Positions 24,662 through 33,829 of a DNA stretch of 64,000 nt are shown piece after piece. This stretch comes from Chitinophaga rupis (lineage in GTDB: Bacteria; Bacteroidota; Bacteroidia; Chitinophagales; Chitinophagaceae): contig NZ_FOBB01000004.1 in NCBI RefSeq assembly GCF_900109685.1, forward strand, positions 344,117 to 408,116. Direction: 5' to 3'. Every line of letters begins with the position of its first letter. The stretch's first letter is position 1. The notes beneath the pieces were generated by a model. That model saw nothing but the letters and a program-made list of their open reading frames with translations, searched no databases and had not been told where the DNA came from. The position numbers and the translations under genes were made by a program.

Positions 24662-27600
24662 CTATAGCACTATTTTCCTGCTGATCACTTCCGCTCTGCC
24701 AAAAAATATGGTGCCTGTGAAAATGCCCGGAGGCACATTTACCGTTTCTGTAAAAACATTTCTGCCTTTATTCAACCGCAGCTGCCTTCTGAAGATCGTA
24801 CGGCCCATGATATCCCTCAGGAAAAAATCGCCCCGGCATTCGGTGTCTGAAAAAATGAATATAGTAAGCTGGTTATTCGTGGCGGAGAGCAAAAGGTTAT
24901 TATTGTTTTCCCTGACGGCCAGCTTAACTTTTTCCGACAGTATTTCGTGATCCTTCCAGTCCATTGTTCTGATCTGGTAGCTGCTGGTTCCGGATAAAGG
25001 TCTGAGATCAACAAAATCATATGTCTTCCCGGGGGAGCCTGCAGTATCAGTGCTTACCTGCCCAATGACAGATGGCATGTGCGTTCCTTCAAACCGGAGC
25101 ACCTCGAAATGCGAATCAGGGTTTTCATTAACAGCCTGCCATTTCAAGATCACTTGTCTACGACCCACATTTGCCTTCAGGGCCGTAATTTGGGTTCCGG
25201 CAACCGGAACCACACCCGATGCTAATAGTGCACCCTCGCTTTCTGATGACCCGCTTACCCATAATATATCCTCTGTTGTAGCTGTGGTGGAACGGCCTAT
25301 GGCTGTAGAGCCGGTTGTTGTGTTTGAGCCATTCGTGTATAATCTGAATGTGACCGTGGTACCGCCGGGAAGGTTTTGCAGCTCCGTAATCCCTGAAAGA
25401 TCCACGTGTGGCATGAATTCACCTTCAGTATTGACCGTGATCGCTAAAGTAAACGGGTTGTCGGCTTTGTAAAAATCAGTACCATTGAGACTATATCTCC
25501 AATAATAAACTTTAGCTCCGCCACCTGTAGCCCGGATCTTAAAGTCCAGGCCATTTAAACTTATTTTGTGCCCGGTTTTCGCAGTCAGGCTAAAACCGAA
25601 ATACATATTATTGGCAATGGCTATAGCCGTATCTGCCAGATTGGAACTTGACGGTATTGTTGTTAAGGAAGCAAATGCTCTTGCAAGCCCGGTGGGGTTT
25701 AAACCGGCGCCACGAACCAAAGGCGTGGCCGTAACAGCACTATTTATTGTGGTTGGTGTTACATCCGTCTCATTTCCTGCTTTTGCCGGCATAGCTAACT
25801 GCCAGGCTACTAATTTTTCAGGTGCAATGACCGCTGTGGAATTTCCATTCACTGTCAGCACATAATCTGTAGTACTGGATGCAGCCGATCGCCCAAATGC
25901 TGTAGTGCCGGTGGTTGTGTTAGAACCGTTTGTATACATCCGGAAATAAACTGTTTTCCCTGCAGGTAGATCCTGTAAAACCCCGATGCCTGATAGATCG
26001 ACCGGCGGTTGTATATCCCCTTCATCAGCGGTGGCGGCTGACAGTACCCGCGGATTGGCAATCTTTTCAAAATTGATCCCGTCAAGGCTGTACTTCCAGT
26101 AAAAAACCTTTGCACCGCCGGGCGTTACCCTTAACTTATAATTTATGTCACTAAGGGAGACTTTATATCCGGGTTTAATTCCAATATTAAAGGCATAATA
26201 CATCTCCTGCGAAATTGCCGTTGCAGTATCCGTAACAGCCGAGGTAGTTGGTACGCTTGTTAAAGAAACAAAGGTACGGTGGAGAACAAATGGCGCTCCC
26301 ATGGAATCGGTGGCCCTTAGGCCGGCACCCCGCTGTAAAAGACCAACATTTAAAGAAGAATCAATAAGAGAAGCCGCAGCTGAAGCTTCACCTCCGGTTC
26401 TTAAGGGTGTAGCAAACTGCCATGCCGCCAGCGCCTTCGTGATAACCGTGTCCTCAACAATACCACCTACAGAAAGTGCATAATCATCTGCTGTACCAGG
26501 GCTTGAGACACCAATACCCACCATGTCTGAACTATTATCCATCCCATTAACGTATAGCCTGAAATAGATCGTCTTATCCGAACCTATATGCTGCAATTCG
26601 GGATAAGCTGACAGATCGATCGTTGCCTGTGAGGTTGATTGAGCAGCATTAAATAAATAGGATTTTGCCAGGTATTTGAAATTTACGCCATCAAGGCTAT
26701 ATTTCCAGTACCACAGTTTCAAGGTTGGTCCGGTGGACATTAGCTTTGCATCAATCGTTGACAATGAGATCTTTTGTGATGCCTTTGGCTTTACTGTAAA
26801 CTGAAAGTACAGGTTATTATTGATTGCCACAGTGGTGTCAGAGGCATAGAGCGTTGATGCAACCGAGGCGGCAGCGCCAAAGCCGCCTGGCAGCGATATA
26901 TTCCCTGAAGATCCGCTCACCGTTTTGAAACCGGTTCCCCTGGTTAATGAAGAAATGTTCACGGCCGGATTGTTCATACTGGAATTGGCAGAAACTTCCG
27001 CACCTGTACTGGCAGGACTTCCAAATTGCCAGCCCAGCAACGGTACGGTTTTTTCAGGAGCGCCTGCGTTTCTGCGTTTATAAATGGTAAGATCATCGAT
27101 ATCTAACCGCCCATTGTTGGTTGTTCCTAATCCAAATTTATTGATCCTGAAACGTACGTTCCCGGGAATGTCCATTATAAAAGTGGCTTGCTGCTTATTC
27201 AGCTGGTGAGTTGAAATTACCGGCCCTATGGCTACCCAGGTAAGGCCCTGGTTCGTTGAATATTCCAGCTGCCATTTCGATACGCTATCTGTAGCATAGC
27301 TACTATGCTGCAGTGTTACCTTTGAAACGCCTTCCGTTACATCGAAGTTCATTTGTAAATAGGCCGGTGCGGTGTTACGATCAATGATCCTTACCCCATA
27401 GGTCCCGCTCGTGGGTTTATCATTCGCCGAGCTTCCGCCGATAATTGCGTTGTTCAATGTCCAGGTTCCTGTCCTGAAAACAACATCACCACTTGCGTAA
27501 GAAGATTTTACCGGATCAGGGTTTTCAAAGTCTTCCGGAAATTGCCTGTACAGATCTCCCAAATCATTTTCCTTTTGGCCAAGTATCGTCATCACGGCAT

Positions 27601-28390
27601 AATGATCTGAAGCGGTATGGCCATTAAAAAGATCCAGCAATACATCGTGCTCATAGGCCTTCCACGTGCTGGTCACAAAAACATGATCGACTATCGTTCT
27701 GTCCCTTCTGTCAATATTAAAACCATTTCCGGTTCCCCGTTCTTTCTCATGATCAATCACTGCAAGGTTCTTCGTATCCTTTAATAATACAGAGTTGTTT
27801 AAGGTAATATAATTCGGATCCCATTGGGTGGTATTAAGATCGCCCATAAACAAAGTGGGAGTAGTACCGGCAATTTCATTGATCTTTTGTAAGATCAATT
27901 GAACACTATTCGTCCGGGCAACAGTTCCGACATGATCAAAATGTGAACAAAAGACATAAAAATCCAGATCCGTTACCTGGTCAGTGAATTTAGCCCATAC
28001 GCACATACGCGCAAATTTGGCATCCCATCCTTTCCCGGGAACATCCGGCGTTTCTGATAAATAGAAATGTCCATGTGACTGAAGCGTTAACCGTTGTGTA
28101 TTATAGAGCAGGCCCACTTGAATAGCAGCGTCAAAACCGATGCTGTCAAATCTCGGCAGCGTATCGATCAGGTAGCCGGCCATAGATGGCAATGTTTCCT
28201 GAAGTCCGATAAGATCCGGTTTGTACTTTTCAAACTGGGAAACGACCATTAATTTCCGGTCAGCCCATAAATTTCCAACGTCTGTAGCGTTATCACCTCT
28301 TAAATTGTAAGTTATGACATTAAGATGCTGAGCTTTTGCTGCAGCTCCCCATAAGGAAGTCAGCAAAAGAATTGAGATTAAATACTTCAT
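24662..28390 (-). CDS. Secreted endonuclease/exonuclease/phosphatase-fold protein with three repeat domains
   Basis: 1242 residues with a signal peptide (1-20). The EEP domain (about 22-272) keeps its active-site set: N29 (ITYNLRG), E65 (LQETL), H150/D152 (CSHFDH), D184/N186 (MGDLNT), D235/H236 and D262/H263 (SDHY). A lectin-like module (about 290-445) follows, then three homologous domains of about 200 residues (about 450-1055). Each of these has WxxxxPxxxGxE near its start, FYWKYSLDGxNF-like and FRLYxNG-like strands, and a TTDY-like end. Last come an FN3-like domain and a T9SS-like tail ending ISRKIVL. EEP enzymes cleave phosphodiesters or phosphomonoesters of nucleic acids, inositides or lipids. 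As the last gene of the GH92-containing PUL it may remove phosphate from glycans, though an extracellular DNase role remains possible. Confidence 0.85.
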   Translation of the reverse strand: MKYLISILLLTSLWGAAAKAQHLNVITYNLRGDNATDVGNLWADRKLMVVSQFEKYKPDLIGLQETLPSMAGYLIDTLPRFDSIGFDAAIQVGLLYNTQRLTLQSHGHFYLSETPDVPGKGWDAKFARMCVWAKFTDQVTDLDFYVFCSHFDHVGTVARTNSVQLILQKINEIAGTTPTLFMGDLNTTQWDPNYITLNNSVLLKDTKNLAVIDHEKERGTGNGFNIDRRDRTIVDHVFVTSTWKAYEHDVLLDLFNGHTASDHYAVMTILGQKENDLGDLYRQFPEDFENPDPVKSSYASGDVVFRTGTWTLNNAIIGGSSANDKPTSGTYGVRIIDRNTAPAYLQMNFDVTEGVSKVTLQHSSYATDSVSKWQLEYSTNQGLTWVAIGPVISTHQLNKQQATFIMDIPGNVRFRINKFGLGTTNNGRLDIDDLTIYKRRNAGAPEKTVPLLGWQFGSPASTGAEVSANSSMNNPAVNISSLTRGTGFKTVSGSSGNISLPGGFGAAASVASTLYASDTTVAINNNLYFQFTVKPKASQKISLSTIDAKLMSTGPTLKLWYWKYSLDGVNFKYLAKSYLFNAAQSTSQATIDLSAYPELQHIGSDKTIYFRLYVNGMDNSSDMVGIGVSSPGTADDYALSVGGIVEDTVITKALAAWQFATPLRTGGEASAAASLIDSSLNVGLLQRGAGLRATDSMGAPFVLHRTFVSLTSVPTTSAVTDTATAISQEMYYAFNIGIKPGYKVSLSDINYKLRVTPGGAKVFYWKYSLDGINFEKIANPRVLSAATADEGDIQPPVDLSGIGVLQDLPAGKTVYFRMYTNGSNTTTGTTAFGRSAASSTTDYVLTVNGNSTAVIAPEKLVAWQLAMPAKAGNETDVTPTTINSAVTATPLVRGAGLNPTGLARAFASLTTIPSSSNLADTAIAIANNMYFGFSLTAKTGHKISLNGLDFKIRATGGGAKVYYWRYSLNGTDFYKADNPFTLAITVNTEGEFMPHVDLSGITELQNLPGGTTVTFRLYTNGSNTTTGSTAIGRSTTATTEDILWVSGSSESEGALLASGVVPVAGTQITALKANVGRRQVILKWQAVNENPDSHFEVLRFEGTHMPSVIGQVSTDTAGSPGKTYDFVDLRPLSGTSSYQIRTMDWKDHEILSEKVKLAVRENNNNLLLSATNNQLTIFIFSDTECRGDFFLRDIMGRTIFRRQLRLNKGRNVFTETVNVPPGIFTGTIFFGRAEVISRKIVL

Positions 28391-28421
28391 GGTTTAGTGA
28401 TTTAAAACAAGGGAAATATTC

Positions 28422-29843
28422 TTAATCCAGGTTTACTACAATATTTTGATCACCGGTTGCGGTCCCGCGTATCTTAAGATCCTTTTGTTTTACACCGTTG
28501 ATCGTAAAAGATGACACGTGGCTTCCTTTTCCCTTAACGGTTATGTTGATCATGGCTTTCCGGTAGGGAATGGATGTAATGCTTAAAGAGTGAATGCTGT
28601 CAGGCAGATACGGCCTTATATATAGATCATCCTTTGTGAATTTAAATCCTAACAGGCCATTGAACACCATACGCAGATAAGCCGTAGCCGACCATGTTTG
28701 ATTTTTAAATGATGTCCAGTGAATGTCTTTCTCTGTTTTCCGGCGTTGCCAGCCACCATCAGGTACGCCTGAATCAGCATTATAAATTTCACGGAAGTTA
28801 TAATTACCCTTGTCTTCATCCAGGGCCAGATGGATCAAATTGTTTAACTCGGCAGTGAAGATGTCATAGTTTTTTGTGGTGAGGGCTGCATCAGCAAAAA
28901 AACCGTTCACCATGGGCCAGATCACTACATTATGCCTGCCGGGCTTTTTTGCATCATACCGCGCGAAAGCAGGTGAAATGGAAGGAATACCATGAGCTGA
29001 AGTAGTTGCTGCTTTTATCATACCGGCCGCTTGCTGTGTATCAACAATGCCGGATAATACAGCAAGGGAGATACCCAGGGCTTCCTGCGAACGGTCAACA
29101 TTTCCCTGGCTATCTATCAGATAGTAAAATTTATTCTCCTGAGCATTGTAAAGATATTTCAGCACCTGTGTTTTCAGTGCCAATGCTTTCTGATCGTAAG
29201 TATTCTCCTGTCCATCTTTCAGCAGTCCGCTCATTTCTGAAAGGGCCTTATAAGCACCAAAATAAACTGCGTTGGTGCTTAAACACCTGATGGTCTTTGA
29301 TCCTTTATGGTCAAGCACAAAAGACGAATTGTTCAGGCTATCATATACAGATCCGGGGTAGCCGGCTATCCCGTCATTAAACACGGAGGGCCCGGTAAAC
29401 AATCCATAGGCATGATCATAAGCGCTTTGCTCCAGCTCTTTCATCGTGTTCCCGGCGCAGCGGTAGGCTTCTTTTAAGAATAACTGGTCTCCGGTTACCT
29501 TATAGTGGTTTAGGGCTGCCAGGGTCCAGATGATCTTATCCCAGTACTGGTGCCCGATCGAATCCTTTTTCACCGTAACGCTCCATAATGAATTCTCAGC
29601 TACGCGGGGCCTTAATAAACTTGCACAGTTCCATGAATTAATTGCAATATCCCTTGTCCATTCACCACCATAATCACCTCCGGCAGCAAGTACTCCCCGC
29701 CTGACATTAATGTCTATGGTGTTCAAAGCAAGGTTAAAAGCATCAACCAGCGCTGCGTTACCGGAGCTGATCTTTTGAGCATTTAACTTAAGCGGCGCCG
29801 CGATGGTTATGAATAAAACCAAAGCGGAAAGTATGTTTCGCAT
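28422..29843 (-). CDS. Secreted six-hairpin glycosidase, family uncertain
   Basis: 473 residues with a signal peptide (about 1-22). It has the (alpha/alpha)6 barrel features of MGH1-like or amylo-alpha-1,6-glucosidase-like enzymes: GGEWTRDIAINSW (candidate catalytic Asp about 65), YWDKIIWTLAALNHYKVTGD, NVVIWPMVNGFFADAAL, and the characteristic end QTWSATAYLRMVFNGLLGFKF followed by a beta-sandwich cap. The WTRD motif suggests an exo-acting enzyme on a gluco- or manno-configured oligosaccharide. GH63 and GH125 were considered, but the motifs do not match those families well enough. It lies between the GH92 and EEP genes (31-bp gaps) in PUL 1 and probably acts on the same glycan. Confidence 0.75.
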   Translation of the reverse strand: MRNILSALVLFITIAAPLKLNAQKISSGNAALVDAFNLALNTIDINVRRGVLAAGGDYGGEWTRDIAINSWNCASLLRPRVAENSLWSVTVKKDSIGHQYWDKIIWTLAALNHYKVTGDQLFLKEAYRCAGNTMKELEQSAYDHAYGLFTGPSVFNDGIAGYPGSVYDSLNNSSFVLDHKGSKTIRCLSTNAVYFGAYKALSEMSGLLKDGQENTYDQKALALKTQVLKYLYNAQENKFYYLIDSQGNVDRSQEALGISLAVLSGIVDTQQAAGMIKAATTSAHGIPSISPAFARYDAKKPGRHNVVIWPMVNGFFADAALTTKNYDIFTAELNNLIHLALDEDKGNYNFREIYNADSGVPDGGWQRRKTEKDIHWTSFKNQTWSATAYLRMVFNGLLGFKFTKDDLYIRPYLPDSIHSLSITSIPYRKAMINITVKGKGSHVSSFTINGVKQKDLKIRGTATGDQNIVVNLD

Positions 29844-29874
29844 TATATGGTATGTTACAGATCCTTTTTAAAAA

Positions 29875-31944
29875 TTATTGAACGGTTTCAATGCTGCTTA
29901 TCCAGCCTTCTAAAGGTTTTTTTGTTTCCGGCTGAGCGGAGGCGATGATTTCGAGCTTGCCGCCCGCATTGATCTCCTCCTGGGTAATGTAGATACGGTT
30001 GAGCACTTTGCCATTCAGTATTACTTTTTCAATGTACTTATTGTGGGGTCCGTAATTTTTAACTTCGATCTCAAATGGCTTCTTACCAATAGGGTTCAGC
30101 TTCACAGTCTTCATCAACGGTACATTTAAATAGTAGACCGGCCAGCCCGGGCAAGCCGGCGAAAAGCCACAGGCTGCAAGAACATACCAGGCCGACATAG
30201 CACCGGCATCATCATCCATTGTTCGGATATAGGCTTTAGGCTCATTTTTGTAAACTTTATCTACAAAGGGATCGATGCCTTTACTATTGTCATTAAAGTA
30301 ATATTGGATCACAGTGTCTGCAGCAAAGCGGTGCATTAACTCCTGCGACTTCCATGGCTGACCAGCCGCGTTGTATATTAATGGCGCCTGCAGATCTGGC
30401 TCATTGGCATGATTATACAGATCTTCGTTAAAGAATTGATCAAGCTGGGTGATGAACGCAGTAGTTCCTCCTGCGAGATTAATGAGCCCTTTGATATCAA
30501 ATGGTACAAACCACCGGTACTGCCAGATAGTACCCTGATAAAGATTCCGCGCCTGAACTTTATCAACATCCCCGGCGTTCAGGTTCTTAAAATCCTTCTC
30601 CCAGTATTTTTTATAATCGCGGGCTTTTTGCAGGTATCTTTCACTCAGCTCATCCTTTTTAAGGATCTTTAAAATTTCTGCAAATGCCCAGGTATCATAA
30701 CTTGATTCCAGCGCTTTATCCGGTTTGGAAAAATCAAGATGATCTATTTCCCTGGCCAGCGAATCGATGATCAGATCAAATCTAACCGGATAACCCTTTC
30801 TGTAAGCATCCAGCAGCACTACTATAGCATGCTCCGTCCGCACAGTATTGGTCGGTTCCGTCTGGGTAGCATAATCCTGTTTGCCTGCTGTATAGAGATT
30901 GGCCAGAGAGGTTACCATTCCCCTGTATTTTTCGGGCCAGCAAACGGAAAGCAGGGGAAGCTGCGTACGGTAGTTGTCCCAAATGGCCCAGCCATTGAAC
31001 ATTGTTTCCGTACTTTTTTTTTCGATACCATCTGTGCCGCGGTAAGTGCCATCCTTTTCAGAGATCTGATAAGGAGATTGCAAGGTCCGGTACAGCAGGG
31101 AATAGAACAATTTCTTCTGAGCAATATCTCCCGTCACTTCGATCCTGCTTAATACCCGGTTCCAGGCGTCGTGGCCTTCCTTGCAAAGCTGATCAAATGT
31201 GCCGTGAAAGATAGATGATCTTGCATAATCCGTACTTACGGACGACATACCAACTCTGATCTCAACAGGATCATTTACGGTACTGAATACGCCCGTCAGC
31301 TTGTGTCCGGGCTTTTCCGTCCAGGTTACCGGCTGGCTAAATTCAAAGCAGTAATATAATTTATACGTTCCGGCATTACAGGTAGTACGGGCTTCTACCC
31401 AGCCTGTTAGTGTGCGGCCGGTAGTGACATGCTCCTCAGCTACGAATTTATTCGCCAGCGTATGAGCAAGGTCAATGAAGTAACCGTTATTTCCGGCCGG
31501 AAAGTGGTAACGGTGCATTCCGTTCTTCTGACCTGCAGCTAATTCAGCTACAATTTTGTTGGTGAAGGCAACTTTATAATAGCCCGGTGTACCTGACTGA
31601 TTAATTTTGATCAGTTCCTTATCTTCTCCACCAATGAATGGCCTGATTAAAATATTCCCGCCGCTTCCGCGGCAGCCTACGCCCTCAAAACGGTTATGCG
31701 TAAATCCCAGAAAACGCCTGGCCTCGTATTCATAGCCCGTATGGGTTGCCGGGTAGGTTTGCGGCCCGATACTCAGCATACTGAACGGATAGGATGCCGC
31801 CGGTGACAGCTGACCATGATCGCCCGATGTTCCTAAAAACACATTCACATTTGCTGCGGGATCCGTAACTATTGTGCGCTGAGCACCGGCCATATTTAAA
31901 CCTAAGGATAAAAATATGGCCAGATAATATTTGGTATATCTCAT
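29875..31944 (-). CDS. GH92 family alpha-mannosidase
   Basis: 689 residues with a signal peptide (1-21). The GH92 hallmarks are present: NVFLGTSGDHGQLSPAASYP near the N-terminus, TGYEYEARRFLGFTHNRFEGVG (69-90), the catalytic-acid segment HANEPDLQAPLIYNAAGQPW with Glu 515, and the base/calcium region DDDAGAMSAWYVLAACGF (577-594). GH92 enzymes are calcium-dependent inverting exo-alpha-mannosidases that trim N-glycans and fungal mannans. The usual GQMSAWY reads GAMSAWY here, and the N-terminal GHGH motif is GDHG, so this is a divergent member whose linkage preference cannot be read off. It follows SusD by 76 bp in PUL 1 and is probably periplasmic. Confidence 0.92.
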   Translation of the reverse strand: MRYTKYYLAIFLSLGLNMAGAQRTIVTDPAANVNVFLGTSGDHGQLSPAASYPFSMLSIGPQTYPATHTGYEYEARRFLGFTHNRFEGVGCRGSGGNILIRPFIGGEDKELIKINQSGTPGYYKVAFTNKIVAELAAGQKNGMHRYHFPAGNNGYFIDLAHTLANKFVAEEHVTTGRTLTGWVEARTTCNAGTYKLYYCFEFSQPVTWTEKPGHKLTGVFSTVNDPVEIRVGMSSVSTDYARSSIFHGTFDQLCKEGHDAWNRVLSRIEVTGDIAQKKLFYSLLYRTLQSPYQISEKDGTYRGTDGIEKKSTETMFNGWAIWDNYRTQLPLLSVCWPEKYRGMVTSLANLYTAGKQDYATQTEPTNTVRTEHAIVVLLDAYRKGYPVRFDLIIDSLAREIDHLDFSKPDKALESSYDTWAFAEILKILKKDELSERYLQKARDYKKYWEKDFKNLNAGDVDKVQARNLYQGTIWQYRWFVPFDIKGLINLAGGTTAFITQLDQFFNEDLYNHANEPDLQAPLIYNAAGQPWKSQELMHRFAADTVIQYYFNDNSKGIDPFVDKVYKNEPKAYIRTMDDDAGAMSAWYVLAACGFSPACPGWPVYYLNVPLMKTVKLNPIGKKPFEIEVKNYGPHNKYIEKVILNGKVLNRIYITQEEINAGGKLEIIASAQPETKKPLEGWISSIETVQ

Positions 31945-32020
31945 ATGCCGGTTCAGTAATTATATGATCCATAACTTAGCGGCCGGCTAATTGCCTGCCG
32001 GCCGCCTAAGCTATGGTTGA

Positions 32021-33811
32021 TCACCAGCCTGGATTCTGGCCCAATTTAGGGTTAACCTGCCGGTCGTTCTCAGGTATAGGGAATAGATAGAATTTATCAT
32101 CCCAGGTGCGTTTTACATTTGTAAGCCAGGTCAGCTCACCGGAAGTATTGCCGGATAGCCTTTGCGGATTTGCACCATTCTTAATTGTTTCAGCAACATT
32201 AACGTAAGTCACGCCGGGAATTGTGGCAGCCGGTTTTTCCTGATAAAAAAGAACATCCAATACACCATCCTCATTAAGGTCCATTGCCTGGTCCAAAGCA
32301 GGTACATAAAATCCATTCCAAACCTGTTCCATTAAAGGCCCGCGTTTCCACCTTACGATATCATAAAACCGGAAGCCTTCCAAAGCCAGCTCAATCCCCC
32401 TTTCCCGCCGGATCTCCAGCAGAACGGGATCGCTGATATCCGGAAAATAGTTAGCCTTCAGATAAGGGTCGGCCACCAAAGGTTTCGTACTGGTATTGCC
32501 CGTTATACCCGCCCTTCTTCTCAGCGCGCCTATGGTGTTGTTCCAATCCTCATCAGTCAGTGTCCCAAGTTCTCCCTTAGCTTCTGCGTAATTCAATAAA
32601 ACCTCTGCATAGCGGATCAACGGCAATGAATTGGTATTCCGGGAACCGCCATCCATTGATGCATCATCCATGGTTAATTTAATGGGCTGATAGCCTGTGT
32701 ACGTGTAAGAAAATACAGGTGGGGCAGCTTGTTGTACGCCACCATTAGCGCGTGTATAATTACCCATCCTTATTGTTTGCTGCAGGCGCATGTCACGGTT
32801 TTTCACTTCCTGGGGAAACGTCATGGTGCTATAACCGGCTTCATTCGTGAATGGTGTGCCGTCTATATTCAGATAGGTATTTATGAAGGTACGTGTAAAG
32901 CTCAACCTGTCGCCATAAGTGGAACTTGTCAGGTACCAGTTGGCATCATTATAAATAGCCAGGGTTGGATCAACCAGGTTTGCCAGTATTATTTCAGCAG
33001 GAATGATCGCCTGGCTGTTAAACAAATTCCGGTAGGCCTTATCCGTGCCACCTGCAGTGTTTAAAGCAAACCCGCCGTTAGTCATTACCTGTTCTGCAGC
33101 TTCCGCAGCCGCTGTCAGCAACGTATCGGCTGAGCCTTGCAGGTTATATTCAGTATGATATTTCCTGAAAGTACCTTCGAACAAACACACCCTGGATTTA
33201 AAGGCAAGCGCGGTATATCTGGTGATAAGGCTCCGGCTGTTATCGGTGGTCGTAATATGCGATGCTGCATAATCCAGATCCGCCATAATAGAATCAACGA
33301 TCAGGGTTCTTGGATCACGGCCGGCATACAAACCCGGATCATCTACATCGAATGGCCTGTTGATCCAGGGTACATCTCCAAAACGCTTTAACTTCTCAAA
33401 ATAAAACCAGCCGCGGAAGAATCGCGCGAGTCCGATATAATTTTCCCGAACGGGTTGAGAGACGGCGGGATCTGTACAGTTTTGTATAAAGTAGTTAATA
33501 TTACGCAGATCGCTCCATGACCATCCTGAGCTTTGCTGAGGGCTAAAGGCGCCCGGGCGGATGAAATCAGGAACCGTGGTCCGCGCCAGATAATCGCTCA
33601 TTGCATCACCTCTTATGATTGCGCTTGTGGTAGGTAAAATATTATAAAATGAATTGGTATACAGATCAAGACCGGCTTTACTACCGAATACTGCAGCTTT
33701 ATTGGCAGTGGCCTGCGGTTGCTGGTCCAGTTTTTTACAGCCAATGCTCATGCTGCCTGCGAAGAAAATAAACAGTAATGGCCTGAACAATTTTTCACTG
33801 AGGATCGTCAT
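32021..33811 (-). CDS. susD: SusD/RagB family glycan-binding lipoprotein (PUL 1)
   Basis: 596 residues with a lipoprotein signal (SMSIGCKKLDQQ, lipid Cys 25). SusD features are the N-terminal TPR region (RNINYFIQNCTDP, FFRGWFYFEKLKRFGDVPWI), the conserved PLIRYAEVLLNYAEAKGELG near 400 and the C-terminal GFRFYDIVRWKRG and YLFPIPENDRQVNPKLGQNPGW. It is a surface-exposed lid of the SusCD transporter that captures oligosaccharides. The gene follows susC by 18 bp. The symbol denotes the family, not the starch-specific protein. Confidence 0.96.
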   Translation of the reverse strand: MTILSEKLFRPLLFIFFAGSMSIGCKKLDQQPQATANKAAVFGSKAGLDLYTNSFYNILPTTSAIIRGDAMSDYLARTTVPDFIRPGAFSPQQSSGWSWSDLRNINYFIQNCTDPAVSQPVRENYIGLARFFRGWFYFEKLKRFGDVPWINRPFDVDDPGLYAGRDPRTLIVDSIMADLDYAASHITTTDNSRSLITRYTALAFKSRVCLFEGTFRKYHTEYNLQGSADTLLTAAAEAAEQVMTNGGFALNTAGGTDKAYRNLFNSQAIIPAEIILANLVDPTLAIYNDANWYLTSSTYGDRLSFTRTFINTYLNIDGTPFTNEAGYSTMTFPQEVKNRDMRLQQTIRMGNYTRANGGVQQAAPPVFSYTYTGYQPIKLTMDDASMDGGSRNTNSLPLIRYAEVLLNYAEAKGELGTLTDEDWNNTIGALRRRAGITGNTSTKPLVADPYLKANYFPDISDPVLLEIRRERGIELALEGFRFYDIVRWKRGPLMEQVWNGFYVPALDQAMDLNEDGVLDVLFYQEKPAATIPGVTYVNVAETIKNGANPQRLSGNTSGELTWLTNVKRTWDDKFYLFPIPENDRQVNPKLGQNPGW

Positions 33812-33829
33812 ATCAAATGTCTTTAATTG

